NCBI RefSeq assembly: GCF_002005565.1
Contig: NZ_BDJC01000067.1
Location: forward strand, 1-35,486
Direction of reading: 5' to 3'
DNA: 35,486 nt
Source: Streptomyces sp. JHA26
GTDB taxonomy: Bacteria; Actinomycetota; Actinomycetes; Streptomycetales; Streptomycetaceae
The position numbers were made by a program, and so were the translations under genes. The notes below the pieces were generated by a model. It saw only the letters and a list, made by a program, of their open reading frames with translations. It had not been told where the DNA came from and made no database searches. Below are positions 8,290 to 16,111 of this stretch, one piece after another; within the stretch, counting starts at the first letter, position 1; every line of letters begins with the position of its first letter.

Positions 8290-9069
8290 TCACGCAGACA
8301 GCAGACCGAACTCGACCGCACGGACCCCCGCCTGGAAACGGGAGCCGGCGTCGAGCTCCCGCATGATCTCCGCGACGTACCGCCGGTAGGTGCGCAACGA
8401 CACGTTGATCTCGCGTGCCGCCGCCTCGTCCGTCTGACCCGCGCGCAGCCGTTCCAGGATGCTGCGGACGAGGTCCGTGCGCAGGCGCGGGCTGAGCTGC
8501 AGATGGTCCGCGAGCTTCCGGCCGCCGGCCCAGGCGCCGGCGAAGAACAGCTCCAGGGCACGGACCGCGCCCGCATCGTTCACGATGGCGAATTGGCCGC
8601 CGGAGGCGGGGCCGTCGGAGGGGACGAGTGCCGTCATGCCGTCGACCACGAGGATCCCGCGCAGCTCGCTGTCGGAGACCCGCACGTCCAGCCGCGGTCC
8701 GGGAAGCCGGTGGAGCCGGTCGGCCGAGACGTCCGCGGCCTCGGTCGTGCACAGCACGCGCACGGTCGCCCGGGCGGGACCCCTGCTCAGCAACCGCAGG
8801 ACGGACTCGGTGAACTCGCCCGGTCCGGTGAGCACGATCACGACGGAGTGGCGCCCCCGGGCGATCAGTCGCTCCATGGCGTCACCCAGCTGAGCACCGC
8901 TGTTGCGCGCGACCGGCGAAGGCACCACCAGGCGCCGGCGGTGCATCGAGACCGTGGATTCGATCAATGATCTGGCCTGCAGCAGTGCGTGTTCCAGATG
9001 GGCGGCGTGCTCCCCGGCCGCCCACTCCTCCGTCGTGTCGGGTTTCAGCAGATCAACTACCGCGTCCAT
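8290..9069 (-). CDS. PLD/TrmB-like transcriptional regulator with LuxR-type HTH, paralogue 4
   Basis: A 259-aa regulator with ATG at 9069 and a purine-rich GGGGGATACAGGAA just upstream. Family features are the helix LEHALLQARSLIESTVSMHRRR, a PLD-like middle (RLIARGRHSVVIVLTG; RGILVVDGMTALVPSD) without HKD residues, and the HTH AREINVSLRTYRRYVAEIM followed by FQAGVRAVEFGLL. The C-terminal part resembles the GerE/LuxR four-helix DNA-binding unit with an unusually long third-helix region. It is the first gene of a leftward pair with regulator 3 and is divergent from the PPTase. The shared 430-bp promoter region may therefore be a self-regulated control point. Role inferred. Confidence 0.82.
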   Translation of the reverse strand: MDAVVDLLKPDTTEEWAAGEHAAHLEHALLQARSLIESTVSMHRRRLVVPSPVARNSGAQLGDAMERLIARGRHSVVIVLTGPGEFTESVLRLLSRGPARATVRVLCTTEAADVSADRLHRLPGPRLDVRVSDSELRGILVVDGMTALVPSDGPASGGQFAIVNDAGAVRALELFFAGAWAGGRKLADHLQLSPRLRTDLVRSILERLRAGQTDEAAAREINVSLRTYRRYVAEIMRELDAGSRFQAGVRAVEFGLLSA

Positions 9070-9219
9070 TTCCTGTATCCCCCGTTGAGTCGCTCAGGTC
9101 CTGTCTGCTGTCGCGCCCGTGTTCTGCACCGGCCGGCCGCATGGGAAATCATCCTGAGCCGCGTAATTGGTTGCAGATTAAAGGAGCTTGGAACCCGTGG
9201 TTGTCACCGGCGGGACAGC

Positions 9220-9274
9220 AGTCAACTTGAACGGCTAGACACTAGATCGAGTGTTCAGATCGAGTCAACTGAAC
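9220..9274 (+). promoter_or_regulatory. Repeated motif GTCAACT-GAAC and TCGAGT direct repeats
   Basis: AGTCAACTTGAAC (9220-9232) and AGTCAACTGAAC (9263-9274) are near-identical direct repeats 43 bp apart, four helical turns. Between and overlapping them are AGATCGAGT twice at 13-bp spacing. The second copy also completes an inverted repeat, GTTCAG-N10-CTGAAC. A third copy of the motif lies in the ACP leader at 20340-20352. SARP-type activators bind TCGAG-like direct repeats, but the 13-bp spacing is not the usual 11 or 22 bp. Confidence 0.45.
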
Positions 9275-9470
9275 TGCGATCGACATCGCGTGGGTGTAGT
9301 GCAATAGGCAGAAGCCGAGTCCGCTGCAGAGTCGGTCTTCGGCCGGTGTCAGTAAGTTGCAGCGCCATCCCGGAAGCGGTAGCTCCCCTTACCGTTTCGG
9401 TCACTCACCGCTCCTGATGTATGACGTACGGCAGCACAACTGACCGCTAGAGGTCAAAAGTTGGCTCCTA

Positions 9471-9497
9471 TCGTCACCTTCCTGTCTACGGTGACGA
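9471..9497 (+). promoter_or_regulatory. Inverted repeat abutting PPTase start
   Basis: TCGTCACC (9471-9478) and GGTGACGA (9490-9497) are perfect 8-bp complements with an 11-nt loop, ending one base before the GTG at 9499. If transcribed, the hairpin would occlude the ribosome-binding region; as DNA it could be an operator. No conventional Shine-Dalgarno sequence is present, which fits a start under special control or a leaderless transcript. Confidence 0.4.
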
Positions 9498-9498
9498 G

Positions 9499-10260
9499 GT
9501 GACCACGATCCGCACACAAGTCCCACCCGTCCCTCCCGCACCACTACCACACGCCGACACCCCCGATGTCCGGGTGTGGTGGTGGCGCATTCCGGACGGC
9601 GCGTTCAGCTCGTCGGACCTCGCCCTGCTCGACCGTGCGGAAATGGAAAACGCACATCGAAAGAAATCAGCCAACGCGGCGGCGGAGTACATCACCTGCC
9701 GGGCGACCGTGCGTCGCCTACTGGCGGGGATGCTCCAGGCGCCGTTCAGCGAGATTTCACTGGGCCGCAAACCGTGTCCGGAATGCGGGTCGGCGGAGCA
9801 CGGACCACCCGCCGTTCTGACTCCGGCATCGGGCCGGCATCTCCATATCTCGCTCTCCCGCAGCAGGGGCCTGGGCATGCTGGCGGTGTCCGGCCTGCCC
9901 GTGGGGATCGACGTCGAAAGGGAACGCGACCGGTGCTCCGCGGAACTGGTCGACAAGGTGCTCGGTCCGCGCGAGCGTGCGATCGTCCTCGCCGCCCCCG
10001 AGCCCGTTCGCACACGCGAATTTCTACGTTGCTGGACCCGTAAGGAAGCCGTGCTCAAGGCGGTCGGGATCGGCATCGTCACCGTGCTGTCCGAGCTGGA
10101 GACCCACGCGGGGGTCCCGGGCCCGGTCGAGGTGACCGCCGACGCGCTGGGCTCCGTCTCGGCATGGCAGGTCAGGGACGTGGAGGTCCCCGGCGGCTGG
10201 ACCGCGTCGATCGCGCTGCCCGCCGGCGCCGACGGGGACGTCACGGTCCGTCCCGTCTGA
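9499..10260 (+). CDS. Sfp-type 4'-phosphopantetheinyl transferase
   Basis: A 253-aa transferase that moves the phosphopantetheine arm of CoA onto the conserved Ser of carrier proteins. The diagnostic motifs are GIDVE with Asp138 and Glu140 (Mg ligands) and WTRKEAVLKA with Trp179, Lys182 and Glu183. The N-terminus VWWWRIPDGAF is typical of actinomycete family members. Length fits the Sfp group rather than the short AcpS group. The GTG at 9499 is chosen from homology; the ribosome site is weak and lies within an inverted repeat. Likely clients are the free ACP at 20442, the ACP in the ligase-ACP-TE protein and the NRPS PCPs. Confidence 0.93.
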   Translation: MTTIRTQVPPVPPAPLPHADTPDVRVWWWRIPDGAFSSSDLALLDRAEMENAHRKKSANAAAEYITCRATVRRLLAGMLQAPFSEISLGRKPCPECGSAEHGPPAVLTPASGRHLHISLSRSRGLGMLAVSGLPVGIDVERERDRCSAELVDKVLGPRERAIVLAAPEPVRTREFLRCWTRKEAVLKAVGIGIVTVLSELETHAGVPGPVEVTADALGSVSAWQVRDVEVPGGWTASIALPAGADGDVTVRPV

Positions 10261-10424
10261 CCCCGTCCGGCCCCGCCCTCCCCGGGGGGGCTCCCGCACG
10301 GCGTCACCGACGCCGACGCCGTCCCGCCCCGACGGCGGCACCACGCTTTTCCGTTCATCCCACCCTTCGTCGACGGCCGGGCTCGTCACGCCCCCGTCAC
10401 GTCCCGAGGCAACGGAGAGACTCC
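10261..10424 (+). other. Short leader before the ligase-ACP-TE gene
   Basis: A 164-bp gap with no recognisable hairpin or promoter. It ends in ACGGAGAG (10412-10419), 5 nt before a TTG start. It may be the untranslated spacer of one operon running from the PPTase to the SnoaL-like gene. Confidence 0.4.
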
Positions 10425-13223
10425 TTGAGCACCGCAGCACCACGGACTGTCGCCGACCTGCTCCTGCACGCCGCCCGGCGTCACCCCGATTCGGGCCTCC
10501 GCTACTGCCCGCAGGGTTCGGGACCCGGATTCCACGACCAGAGCCACACCGAGCTGCTGGACGACGCCCTGCGGCTGCTCACCACCCTGCGGAGACAGGG
10601 ACTGCGGCCCCAGGACAAGGTCGTGCTGATCCTCGAGCGGCCCCGGGAGTTCATCACCGCCTTCTGGGCGGCCGTCCTGGGGGGCTTCGTGCCGTGCCCC
10701 ATGGCGCCGCTGCGCGGCGACCGCGGGCGCTGGACCACCCAGCTGGCCCACGTCGACACGCTGCTCGACCACCCGCTCGTCGTCACCAGCGCCACACTGG
10801 CCGAGGAACTCCCGCCGGTGGACCGCGCCCTCACCCTCCGCCTCGACCGGCTGTCCGCCGAGGAACCCGCACGGCCGTACGGCGCCGCGCCCCAGGACAC
10901 CGCGGTCCTCGTGCTGACCTCGGGTTCGACGGGACACTCCAAGGCCGTCATGCTCAGCCACGCCAACCTGCTGGCCTCGATGGCCGGCAAGAACGGCCAC
11001 CACCGGCTCACCGCGGCCGACACCACCTTGAACTGGGTCTCCTTCGACCACGTGGCCGCCCTCCTGGAGTGCCACCTGCTTCCGCTGTCCACCGGCAGCC
11101 GGCAGCTCCACGTGGAGGCACCGGTGGTCCTCGGGGAGCCGCTGGAGTTCCTCAGGCTCATATCGCGGCACGGCGTCACGATGACCTTCACGCCCAACTT
11201 CCTGCTGGGCCTCCTCACCTCCGCGGCGGACGGCCTGAAGGAAGCGGGGGAGGAACTCGACCTGTCCCGGCTGCGCCAGATCATCAGCGGCGGCGAGGCC
11301 GTGGTCTGCGCCACCGGAGAAGCCTTCCTCGACACGTTCGCGCCCTACGGCCTGGCCCGCGACGTCCTGTGGCCCGCCTTCGGCATGACCGAGACCTGCG
11401 CGGGCAGCGTCTACTCCCGGGCGGCGTTCCCCGACATCGACCGCGGCCGGGAGTTCGCCGGTCTCGGCACCCCGATCGAGGGCGTGCGCATCCGGATCGC
11501 GGACCCCGACGACCGCGAGGTCCCCGAGGGCCGGCTGGGCGAACTCCAGCTCACCGGGCCCGTGCTCACCCGCGGCTACTACAACAACGAGCAGGCCACC
11601 CGCGAGGCGTTCACCGCCGACGGCTGGTTCCGCAGCGGCGACCTGGGGCGCATCGACGCAGGCCGGCTGACCCTCGTGGGCCGCAGCAAGGACAGCATCA
11701 TCGTCAACGGCTCCAACTACTTCAGCCACGAGATCGAGACCGCCCTGGAGACCCTCGACGGGGTGGCCGCGTCCTACGTCGCGGCCTTCCCCGTCCGCCC
11801 GGCCGGCAGTGACACCGAGCAGGTGGTGATCGCCTTCCACCCGGAGGTCCCGGCCGACGACGACGCCGCGCTGTACCGGGTGCTGACCGCCGTCCGCGGC
11901 ACCGTGGTCGCCCACTGGGGATTCCGGCCCGCACTCGTCCTGCCCCTGCCCGGGGCCGCCTTCCCCAAGACCAGCCTCGGCAAGATCCAGCGGTCCCTGA
12001 TGCGCGACCGGCTCGAATCCGGCGCGTACGACGCGCAGCAGCGGGCCGTCGCCGAACTCGCCGCGCGCATGCTCGGCGGCCACACCGCGCCCGAGGGGGC
12101 GATCGAGCAGGCCGTGGCGGAGGTGTACGCCGAGATGTTCGACATCGCCCCCGGCTCCGTCAGCGCCACCGCCAACTTCTTCGAGCTGGGCGGAACCTCC
12201 CTGGACATCCTGAGACTGCGCAGCAAGCTGGCCCGGCGGCTCGGCGGCGACGGTCCGGAGATCATCACGGTCCTGAGGGCCCCGACGGTCCGCGCCCTGG
12301 CGGCCCGGCTCGCCGAACGCGAACTGCCCGGCGGCCCCGAGGAGTACGACCCGATCGTGCCCCTGCAGACCGGCGGCGACAAGACCCCGCTGTTCTGTGT
12401 GCACCCGGGCGTCGGCGAAGTCCTGGTCTTCGTCAACCTCGCCAAGTACTTCGTCGGCGACCGGCCGTTCTACGCCCTGCGCGCCCGGGGCTTCAACGAG
12501 GGCGAGAAGCCCTTCGCGACCTTCGACCAGATGGTCGACTCCTACGTGGACGCCATCCGGGCACGCCAGCCGCACGGCCCCTACGCCGTCGCCGGCTACT
12601 CCTTCGGCGCCGCGGTCGCCTTCGAGATCGCCAAGGTGCTCCGCTCCCGGGGCGAACGGGTCGACTTCGTCGGCAGCTTCAACCTGCCGCCCCACATCAA
12701 GTACCGCATGGAGGAACTCGACTTCGTCGAGACCGCCGCCAACCTGGCCTTCTTCCTCGGGCTGATCGACAAGCGGCAGGCACAGGAGTTCCCCGCCCTG
12801 CTGCGGGACCTGCCCGTGGAGGAGCAGCTCCGGCGTCTGCTGGAGGCGGCCTCGCCGCAGCGGATGGCCTCCCTCGAGCTCGACGGCGAACGGTTCCGGG
12901 ACTGGGCGGAGCTGGCCGACTCCCTCACCGACCTGGGCCGCGGTTACGAGCCGAGCGGCACGGTGGACTCCGTCAGCGTCTTCTACGCGATCCCGCTGCG
13001 CGGGACCAAGGAGGACTGGCTGGCCGACGAACTGCGCCGATGGGACGAGCACACCACCGGCCCGAACCGCTACATCGAGGTGCCCGGCGAGCACTACACC
13101 CTCATGGGCCCCCAGCACGTCGCCTCCTTCCAGGCGATTCTGCGCGGGGAACTCGACCGGGCCCTGGCGGACGCCGACCGGACCGCCGCGGAGGCGGCCG
13201 CGGCCCTGCGCCACGACCACTGA
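10425..13223 (+). CDS. Acyl-AMP ligase - carrier protein - thioesterase (A-T-TE) megaenzyme
   Basis: A 932-aa three-domain protein. Residues 1 to about 600 are an ANL-family adenylating enzyme (TSGSTG at 165-170; GMTETCAGS; SGDLGRID). The wording NWVSFDHVAALLECHLLPL resembles stand-alone acyl/aryl acid ligases more than amino-acid A domains. A carrier domain follows, with phosphopantetheine Ser592 in FELGGTSLDILRL. A type I thioesterase closes it, with nucleophile Ser726 in GYSFGAA and probable catalytic His890 in GEHYTLM. The TTG at 10425 is supported by GGAGAG 5 nt upstream and by family homology starting a few residues later. It should activate a carboxylic acid, load it and release or condense it. 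No condensation domain is present. The substrate cannot be read by eye; A-T-TE proteins that dimerise aryl-pyruvates are one precedent. Confidence 0.88.
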   Translation: MSTAAPRTVADLLLHAARRHPDSGLRYCPQGSGPGFHDQSHTELLDDALRLLTTLRRQGLRPQDKVVLILERPREFITAFWAAVLGGFVPCPMAPLRGDRGRWTTQLAHVDTLLDHPLVVTSATLAEELPPVDRALTLRLDRLSAEEPARPYGAAPQDTAVLVLTSGSTGHSKAVMLSHANLLASMAGKNGHHRLTAADTTLNWVSFDHVAALLECHLLPLSTGSRQLHVEAPVVLGEPLEFLRLISRHGVTMTFTPNFLLGLLTSAADGLKEAGEELDLSRLRQIISGGEAVVCATGEAFLDTFAPYGLARDVLWPAFGMTETCAGSVYSRAAFPDIDRGREFAGLGTPIEGVRIRIADPDDREVPEGRLGELQLTGPVLTRGYYNNEQATREAFTADGWFRSGDLGRIDAGRLTLVGRSKDSIIVNGSNYFSHEIETALETLDGVAASYVAAFPVRPAGSDTEQVVIAFHPEVPADDDAALYRVLTAVRGTVVAHWGFRPALVLPLPGAAFPKTSLGKIQRSLMRDRLESGAYDAQQRAVAELAARMLGGHTAPEGAIEQAVAEVYAEMFDIAPGSVSATANFFELGGTSLDILRLRSKLARRLGGDGPEIITVLRAPTVRALAARLAERELPGGPEEYDPIVPLQTGGDKTPLFCVHPGVGEVLVFVNLAKYFVGDRPFYALRARGFNEGEKPFATFDQMVDSYVDAIRARQPHGPYAVAGYSFGAAVAFEIAKVLRSRGERVDFVGSFNLPPHIKYRMEELDFVETAANLAFFLGLIDKRQAQEFPALLRDLPVEEQLRRLLEAASPQRMASLELDGERFRDWAELADSLTDLGRGYEPSGTVDSVSVFYAIPLRGTKEDWLADELRRWDEHTTGPNRYIEVPGEHYTLMGPQHVASFQAILRGELDRALADADRTAAEAAAALRHDH

Positions 13224-13252
13224 CCCGCCCGTACCGAACTGGGGAACCGACC

Positions 13253-14245
13253 ATGAAGCACACGACGGGGGAATCCCCGACCACGCGTCCGAAGGGCCGG
13301 ACGACGTCCGTCAGAGGAAAGAAGATCCTCGTGACCGGAGGCACCGGCCAGGTGGCCCGGCCGGTGGCCGAGGCGCTGGCCGAGCACAACGAGGTCTGGT
13401 GTCTGGGACGGTTCGGCGCACCGGGCGTCGAGCGGCAGCTCAACGAGCGGTCCATCACCACCCGGTACTGGGACATGGACGACCCGTCGGGCACGGCGCT
13501 CGCCGAGGTGCCGGACGACTTCACGCACGTCATCCACTCCGCCGTACGCCGTGGCGAGGACGGCGACTTCAACGCCGCCGCGGAGGTCAACGCGGTGGCC
13601 GCCGGCCGGCTGATGACCCACTGCCGCCGTGCCGAGGCATTCCTCCACGTGTCGACCGGCGCCGTGTACGCCCGGCAGTCCCTGGACCACCGCTACACGG
13701 AGACCGACCCCGTCGACGCGGCCGCCGACTGGCTGCCCGCGTACCCCGTGGCGAAGCTCGCGGCCGAGGGCGCGGTGCGCGCGTTCGCCCAGGTGCTGGG
13801 CCTGCCCACCACCATCGCGCGGCTGAACATCGCCTACGGGCCCGGCGGTTACGGCGGGGTGCCGATGCTCTACTTCAAGCGCATGCTCGCCGGCGAGCCC
13901 ATCGCGGTCCCCCCGACCGGACAGAACTGGTGTTCGCTGTTGCACACCGACGACCTGGTGGCCCAGGTGCCCCACCTGTGGGCGGCCGCCGAGACCCCCG
14001 CACGGCTCGTCAACTGGGGCGGGGACGAAGCGGTCGGCATCACCGACTGCATCCGCTTCATGGAGGAGCTGACCGGCGTCGAGGCGAACCTCGTACCGAG
14101 CCCGGTGACCCGTGAGACCTACCAGTTCGACCCCGGCCTGCGCCGGGCGCTGACCGGTCCCTGCACGGTCGGCTGGCGGGACGGCATCCGCCGCACCCTC
14201 GAAGCCCACTTCCCCGGCCACGTCCGCCGGTCCGTCCACCTCTGA
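13253..14245 (+). CDS. Extended SDR (NAD-dependent epimerase/dehydratase family)
   Basis: A 330-aa oxidoreductase of the extended short-chain dehydrogenase group. The Rossmann signature KILVTGGTGQVA has its glycines at residues 29-32. The catalytic Tyr164 and Lys168 occur in YPVAK, with the upstream serine in FLHVSTGAVYA. The C-terminal half has the usual substrate-binding segments, including ARLNIAYGPGGYGG and LLHTDDLVAQVPHLW. The ATG at 13253 follows GGGGAA. It begins 29 bp after the ligase-ACP-TE gene and ends 10 bp before the SnoaL-like gene, so the three probably act together. The exact reaction (ketone reduction, epimerisation or dehydration) is not readable; no sugar-nucleotide genes are nearby, so a sugar role is less likely. 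Confidence 0.85.
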   Translation: MKHTTGESPTTRPKGRTTSVRGKKILVTGGTGQVARPVAEALAEHNEVWCLGRFGAPGVERQLNERSITTRYWDMDDPSGTALAEVPDDFTHVIHSAVRRGEDGDFNAAAEVNAVAAGRLMTHCRRAEAFLHVSTGAVYARQSLDHRYTETDPVDAAADWLPAYPVAKLAAEGAVRAFAQVLGLPTTIARLNIAYGPGGYGGVPMLYFKRMLAGEPIAVPPTGQNWCSLLHTDDLVAQVPHLWAAAETPARLVNWGGDEAVGITDCIRFMEELTGVEANLVPSPVTRETYQFDPGLRRALTGPCTVGWRDGIRRTLEAHFPGHVRRSVHL

Positions 14246-14255
14246 GGAGCGAACG

Positions 14256-14702
14256 ATGTCCCCGTCCCTGCACCCCCACCCCGCGGCGACCCCCCTCGCC
14301 ACCGGCCCCTCGGCCCACCTCGCGCTGATCCGGAAGGCGTACGAGGCGTTCCGCGACCACGACGTCGAAGCCCTGCTCGACGTCCTCGCCCCGGACGTCC
14401 ACTGGGTCCACCCCGACGGCATGTCCGACTACGGACTGGGCGGCACCGAGATCGGCCACGAGGGCGTCAAGGACTTCCTGTCCCGGGTGCCGCGCGTCCT
14501 GGGGGGCATGCGGCTGTATCCGCAGGAGTTCCTGGAGTCGGGCGACCGCGTCGTGGTCCTCGGGCTCCGTGACGTCACCTCGGTGCACGGACGGACCGAG
14601 CGGCTGAGGTTCGTGCACTCCTGGACGGTGAGCGAGGGCCGCGCCACCCGGATGGAGGACATCTTCGACACCGTCGCCCTCCGCCGGCTCATCGAGAGCT
14701 GA
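14256..14702 (+). CDS. SnoaL-like / NTF2-fold protein
   Basis: A 148-aa small protein with the NTF2-like pattern: an N-terminal helix IRKAYEAFRDHDVEALLDVLAPDVHW, a central GHEGVKDFLSRV and the beta-strand block GDRVVVLGLRDV with FVHSWTVSEGRATRMEDIFD. Family members act as polyketide cyclases, isomerases, hydroxylases or dehydratases, or bind ligands, so the fold does not fix the reaction. The ATG at 14256 follows GAGGAG. It is the last gene of the PPTase-A-T-TE-SDR set and ends at a very strong terminator. It could process the product of the ligase-ACP-TE protein. Confidence 0.82.
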   Translation: MSPSLHPHPAATPLATGPSAHLALIRKAYEAFRDHDVEALLDVLAPDVHWVHPDGMSDYGLGGTEIGHEGVKDFLSRVPRVLGGMRLYPQEFLESGDRVVVLGLRDVTSVHGRTERLRFVHSWTVSEGRATRMEDIFDTVALRRLIES

Positions 14703-14728
14703 CGTCCCGTCCGCAACGGGAGAGAACC

Positions 14729-14776
14729 GGTCGGTCCGCCGGGTCGGGAGCGTGTCCCCGACCCGGCGGACCGACC
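14729..14776. terminator. 20-bp bidirectional terminator between convergent genes
   Basis: GGTCGGTCCGCCGGGTCGGG (14729-14748) and its exact complement (14757-14776) form a perfect 20-bp stem with an 8-nt loop. It lies between the stop codons of the SnoaL-like gene and the leftward 180-aa gene, so it probably ends transcription from both sides. Confidence 0.9.
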
Positions 14777-14779
14777 TCG

Positions 14780-15322
14780 TCACGTCTCGAGCCTGCGGCG
14801 GACGGCGTGCAGGATCTCCCGGCGGACCAGCCCGGCGGGAAGCCGGATCAGGGCCCAGTACCCGCGGAACCGCCGCCGGGCCGACTCGTCGGCGCCGAAC
14901 ACCCGGGTCTCCGTGCTCAGCACGCCGTCCGCGTAGCGGAAGCTGAAGGCGACCTTGGTCGACCGCGGCTCCGCATAGGCGAGGAACCACTCCAGCCGTG
15001 CGCCGCCCTCGTCCTCGGGGAACGGCTCGCCCCCCGAGACCGCGGCCATCACCAGCTCCCGGCCGGTACGGCTCAGCTCCACGAAGCCGCCGGCCAGGAA
15101 CTCCTCCAGCACGGGCCGGTCCGGATCGCGGCGTACCCGGCCGAAGGACGCCACCCGCAGCAGCGAGCTGAACAGCGGCACCTCCGACCACGTGACCTGG
15201 GAGACCGCCCGCAGGACGCCCTCACCGGTCCCGGCGACCCGGACCCGGTGAGGGCGCTTGCGGAAGTGCCACTGCGGCATCGCCTCGTCCAGACGCGTCG
15301 GAGCACTCTCCCGAGCAGGCAT
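14780..15322 (-). CDS. Conserved protein of unknown function linked to ABC exporter
   Basis: A 180-aa soluble protein with no signal peptide or membrane segment. Recognisable pieces are FAFAYAEPR-like strands (LEWFLAYAEPRSTKVAFSFRY), the STETRV strand, and the basic aromatic ending FRGYWALIRLPAGLVRREIL. A similar F-R-x-YW-x-x-I-R-x-x-x-G-L-x-R motif occurs in small actinomycete proteins annotated as hypothetical, possibly of a lipid-binding START-like fold; that link is from memory. The ATG directly follows the permease TGA with no gap, so it is the third gene of the ABC operon. It may assist export or self-protection, but no function is claimed. Confidence 0.75.
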   Translation of the reverse strand: MPARESAPTRLDEAMPQWHFRKRPHRVRVAGTGEGVLRAVSQVTWSEVPLFSSLLRVASFGRVRRDPDRPVLEEFLAGGFVELSRTGRELVMAAVSGGEPFPEDEGGARLEWFLAYAEPRSTKVAFSFRYADGVLSTETRVFGADESARRRFRGYWALIRLPAGLVRREILHAVRRRLET

Positions 15323-16111
15323 TCAGCGGGCCGTGGCCTTGCCGAAACCGCGGATCGCGGCGGGGACGACCACCACGAAGAGCACGGCCAGGGCCACGAG
15401 CGCCACCACGCCGGGGTGCTCGGCGGCGAAGCCGTCCCCCCTGGCCGTGGTCGAGTTGCCCCACAGCCGGCGGCACTCGTCGGTCACCGCGGTCAGCGGG
15501 TTCCACTGGGCGATCGCACGGAGCCAGCCCGGCAGACCGTCGAGGGGGATGAAGGCGCTCGAGAGGAACATGAACGGCATGACGATCACGAACCCGAGGG
15601 AATTGACCGCCTCACCGCTGCGCAGCGCCAGACCGAGGAGCGCACCGCCCCAGATGGCGGCGAATCCCAGCAGGAGGAGCAGGCCGAAGCCGGCCGCGTT
15701 GTTCCAGAAGCCGCCGTGGATCCGCCAGCCGATCGCGTACCCGACCACGGACATGACGACGCAGGCGATGGCGGACAGCAGCAGGTCGGAAACGGTCCGC
15801 CCGATGAGGACCGCGGACCGGGACATGGGGAGGGACCGGAAGCGGTCCATCAGCCCGTTGTTCAGGTCCTCGCAGATTCCCACACCGGTGGTCGTCATGC
15901 CGGCGATCATGACCTGGCAGAAGACCCCCGCCATGAAGTACTCGCGGTACTCGACGCCCGGAACCTCCATGGCGCTGCCGAGCACGTACCCGAAGGCCAG
16001 GACGAAGGCCACGGGCATGACGGTGACGGAGAGCAGCTTCTGCGGAACCCGGCGGATGTGCCGGATGTGCCGGCCGATCAGGGCCCAGCCGTCGACGATG
16101 ACCTCACTCAT
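15323..16111 (-). CDS. DrrB-type ABC-2 exporter permease
   Basis: A 262-aa membrane protein with six hydrophobic segments and the ABC-2 pattern of daunorubicin-type exporters: an N-terminal amphipathic piece GWALIGRHIRHIRRVPQKLL, LMDRFRSLPMSRSAVLIGRT between helices 2 and 3, and the helix-5 segment PFMFLSSAFIPLDGLPGWL. The segment AIAQWNPLTAVTDECRRLWGN is also characteristic. It overlaps the upstream ATPase gene by 4 bp (ATGA), so the two are translated together. It probably forms the membrane half of an exporter for the cluster product, giving the cluster a second efflux route besides the MMPL protein. Confidence 0.92.
   Translation of the reverse strand: MSEVIVDGWALIGRHIRHIRRVPQKLLSVTVMPVAFVLAFGYVLGSAMEVPGVEYREYFMAGVFCQVMIAGMTTTGVGICEDLNNGLMDRFRSLPMSRSAVLIGRTVSDLLLSAIACVVMSVVGYAIGWRIHGGFWNNAAGFGLLLLLGFAAIWGGALLGLALRSGEAVNSLGFVIVMPFMFLSSAFIPLDGLPGWLRAIAQWNPLTAVTDECRRLWGNSTTARGDGFAAEHPGVVALVALAVLFVVVVPAAIRGFGKATAR

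Larger units (their letters stand above)
9070..9498. promoter_or_regulatory. Divergent regulatory region, regulator 4 / PPTase
   Basis: A 429-bp non-coding region, visibly richer in A/T than its surroundings. It contains the direct repeat AGATCGAGT (9244-9252 and 9257-9265), two copies of GTCAACT-(0-1 nt)-GAAC, the dyad GTTCAG-N10-CTGAAC (9253-9274) and a hairpin or operator next to the PPTase start. This density of repeats marks it as a main control region. Exact promoters are not clear; a TCGACA at 9280-9285 resembles a -35 box but has no good -10 partner. Confidence 0.6.

Noticed and set aside
9247..9284. Classical SARP heptamer repeats
   Set aside because: TCGAG appears at 9247 and 9260 and TCGAC at 9280, but spacings of 13 and 20 bp do not match the usual 11 or 22 bp. 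Kept only as an unassigned repeat.
10164..10424. Longer start of the ligase-ACP-TE ORF inside the PPTase gene
   Set aside because: It would overlap the PPTase by about 100 bp in another frame with Arg/Pro-rich sequence. The TTG with GGAGAG at 10414-10419 is better supported.
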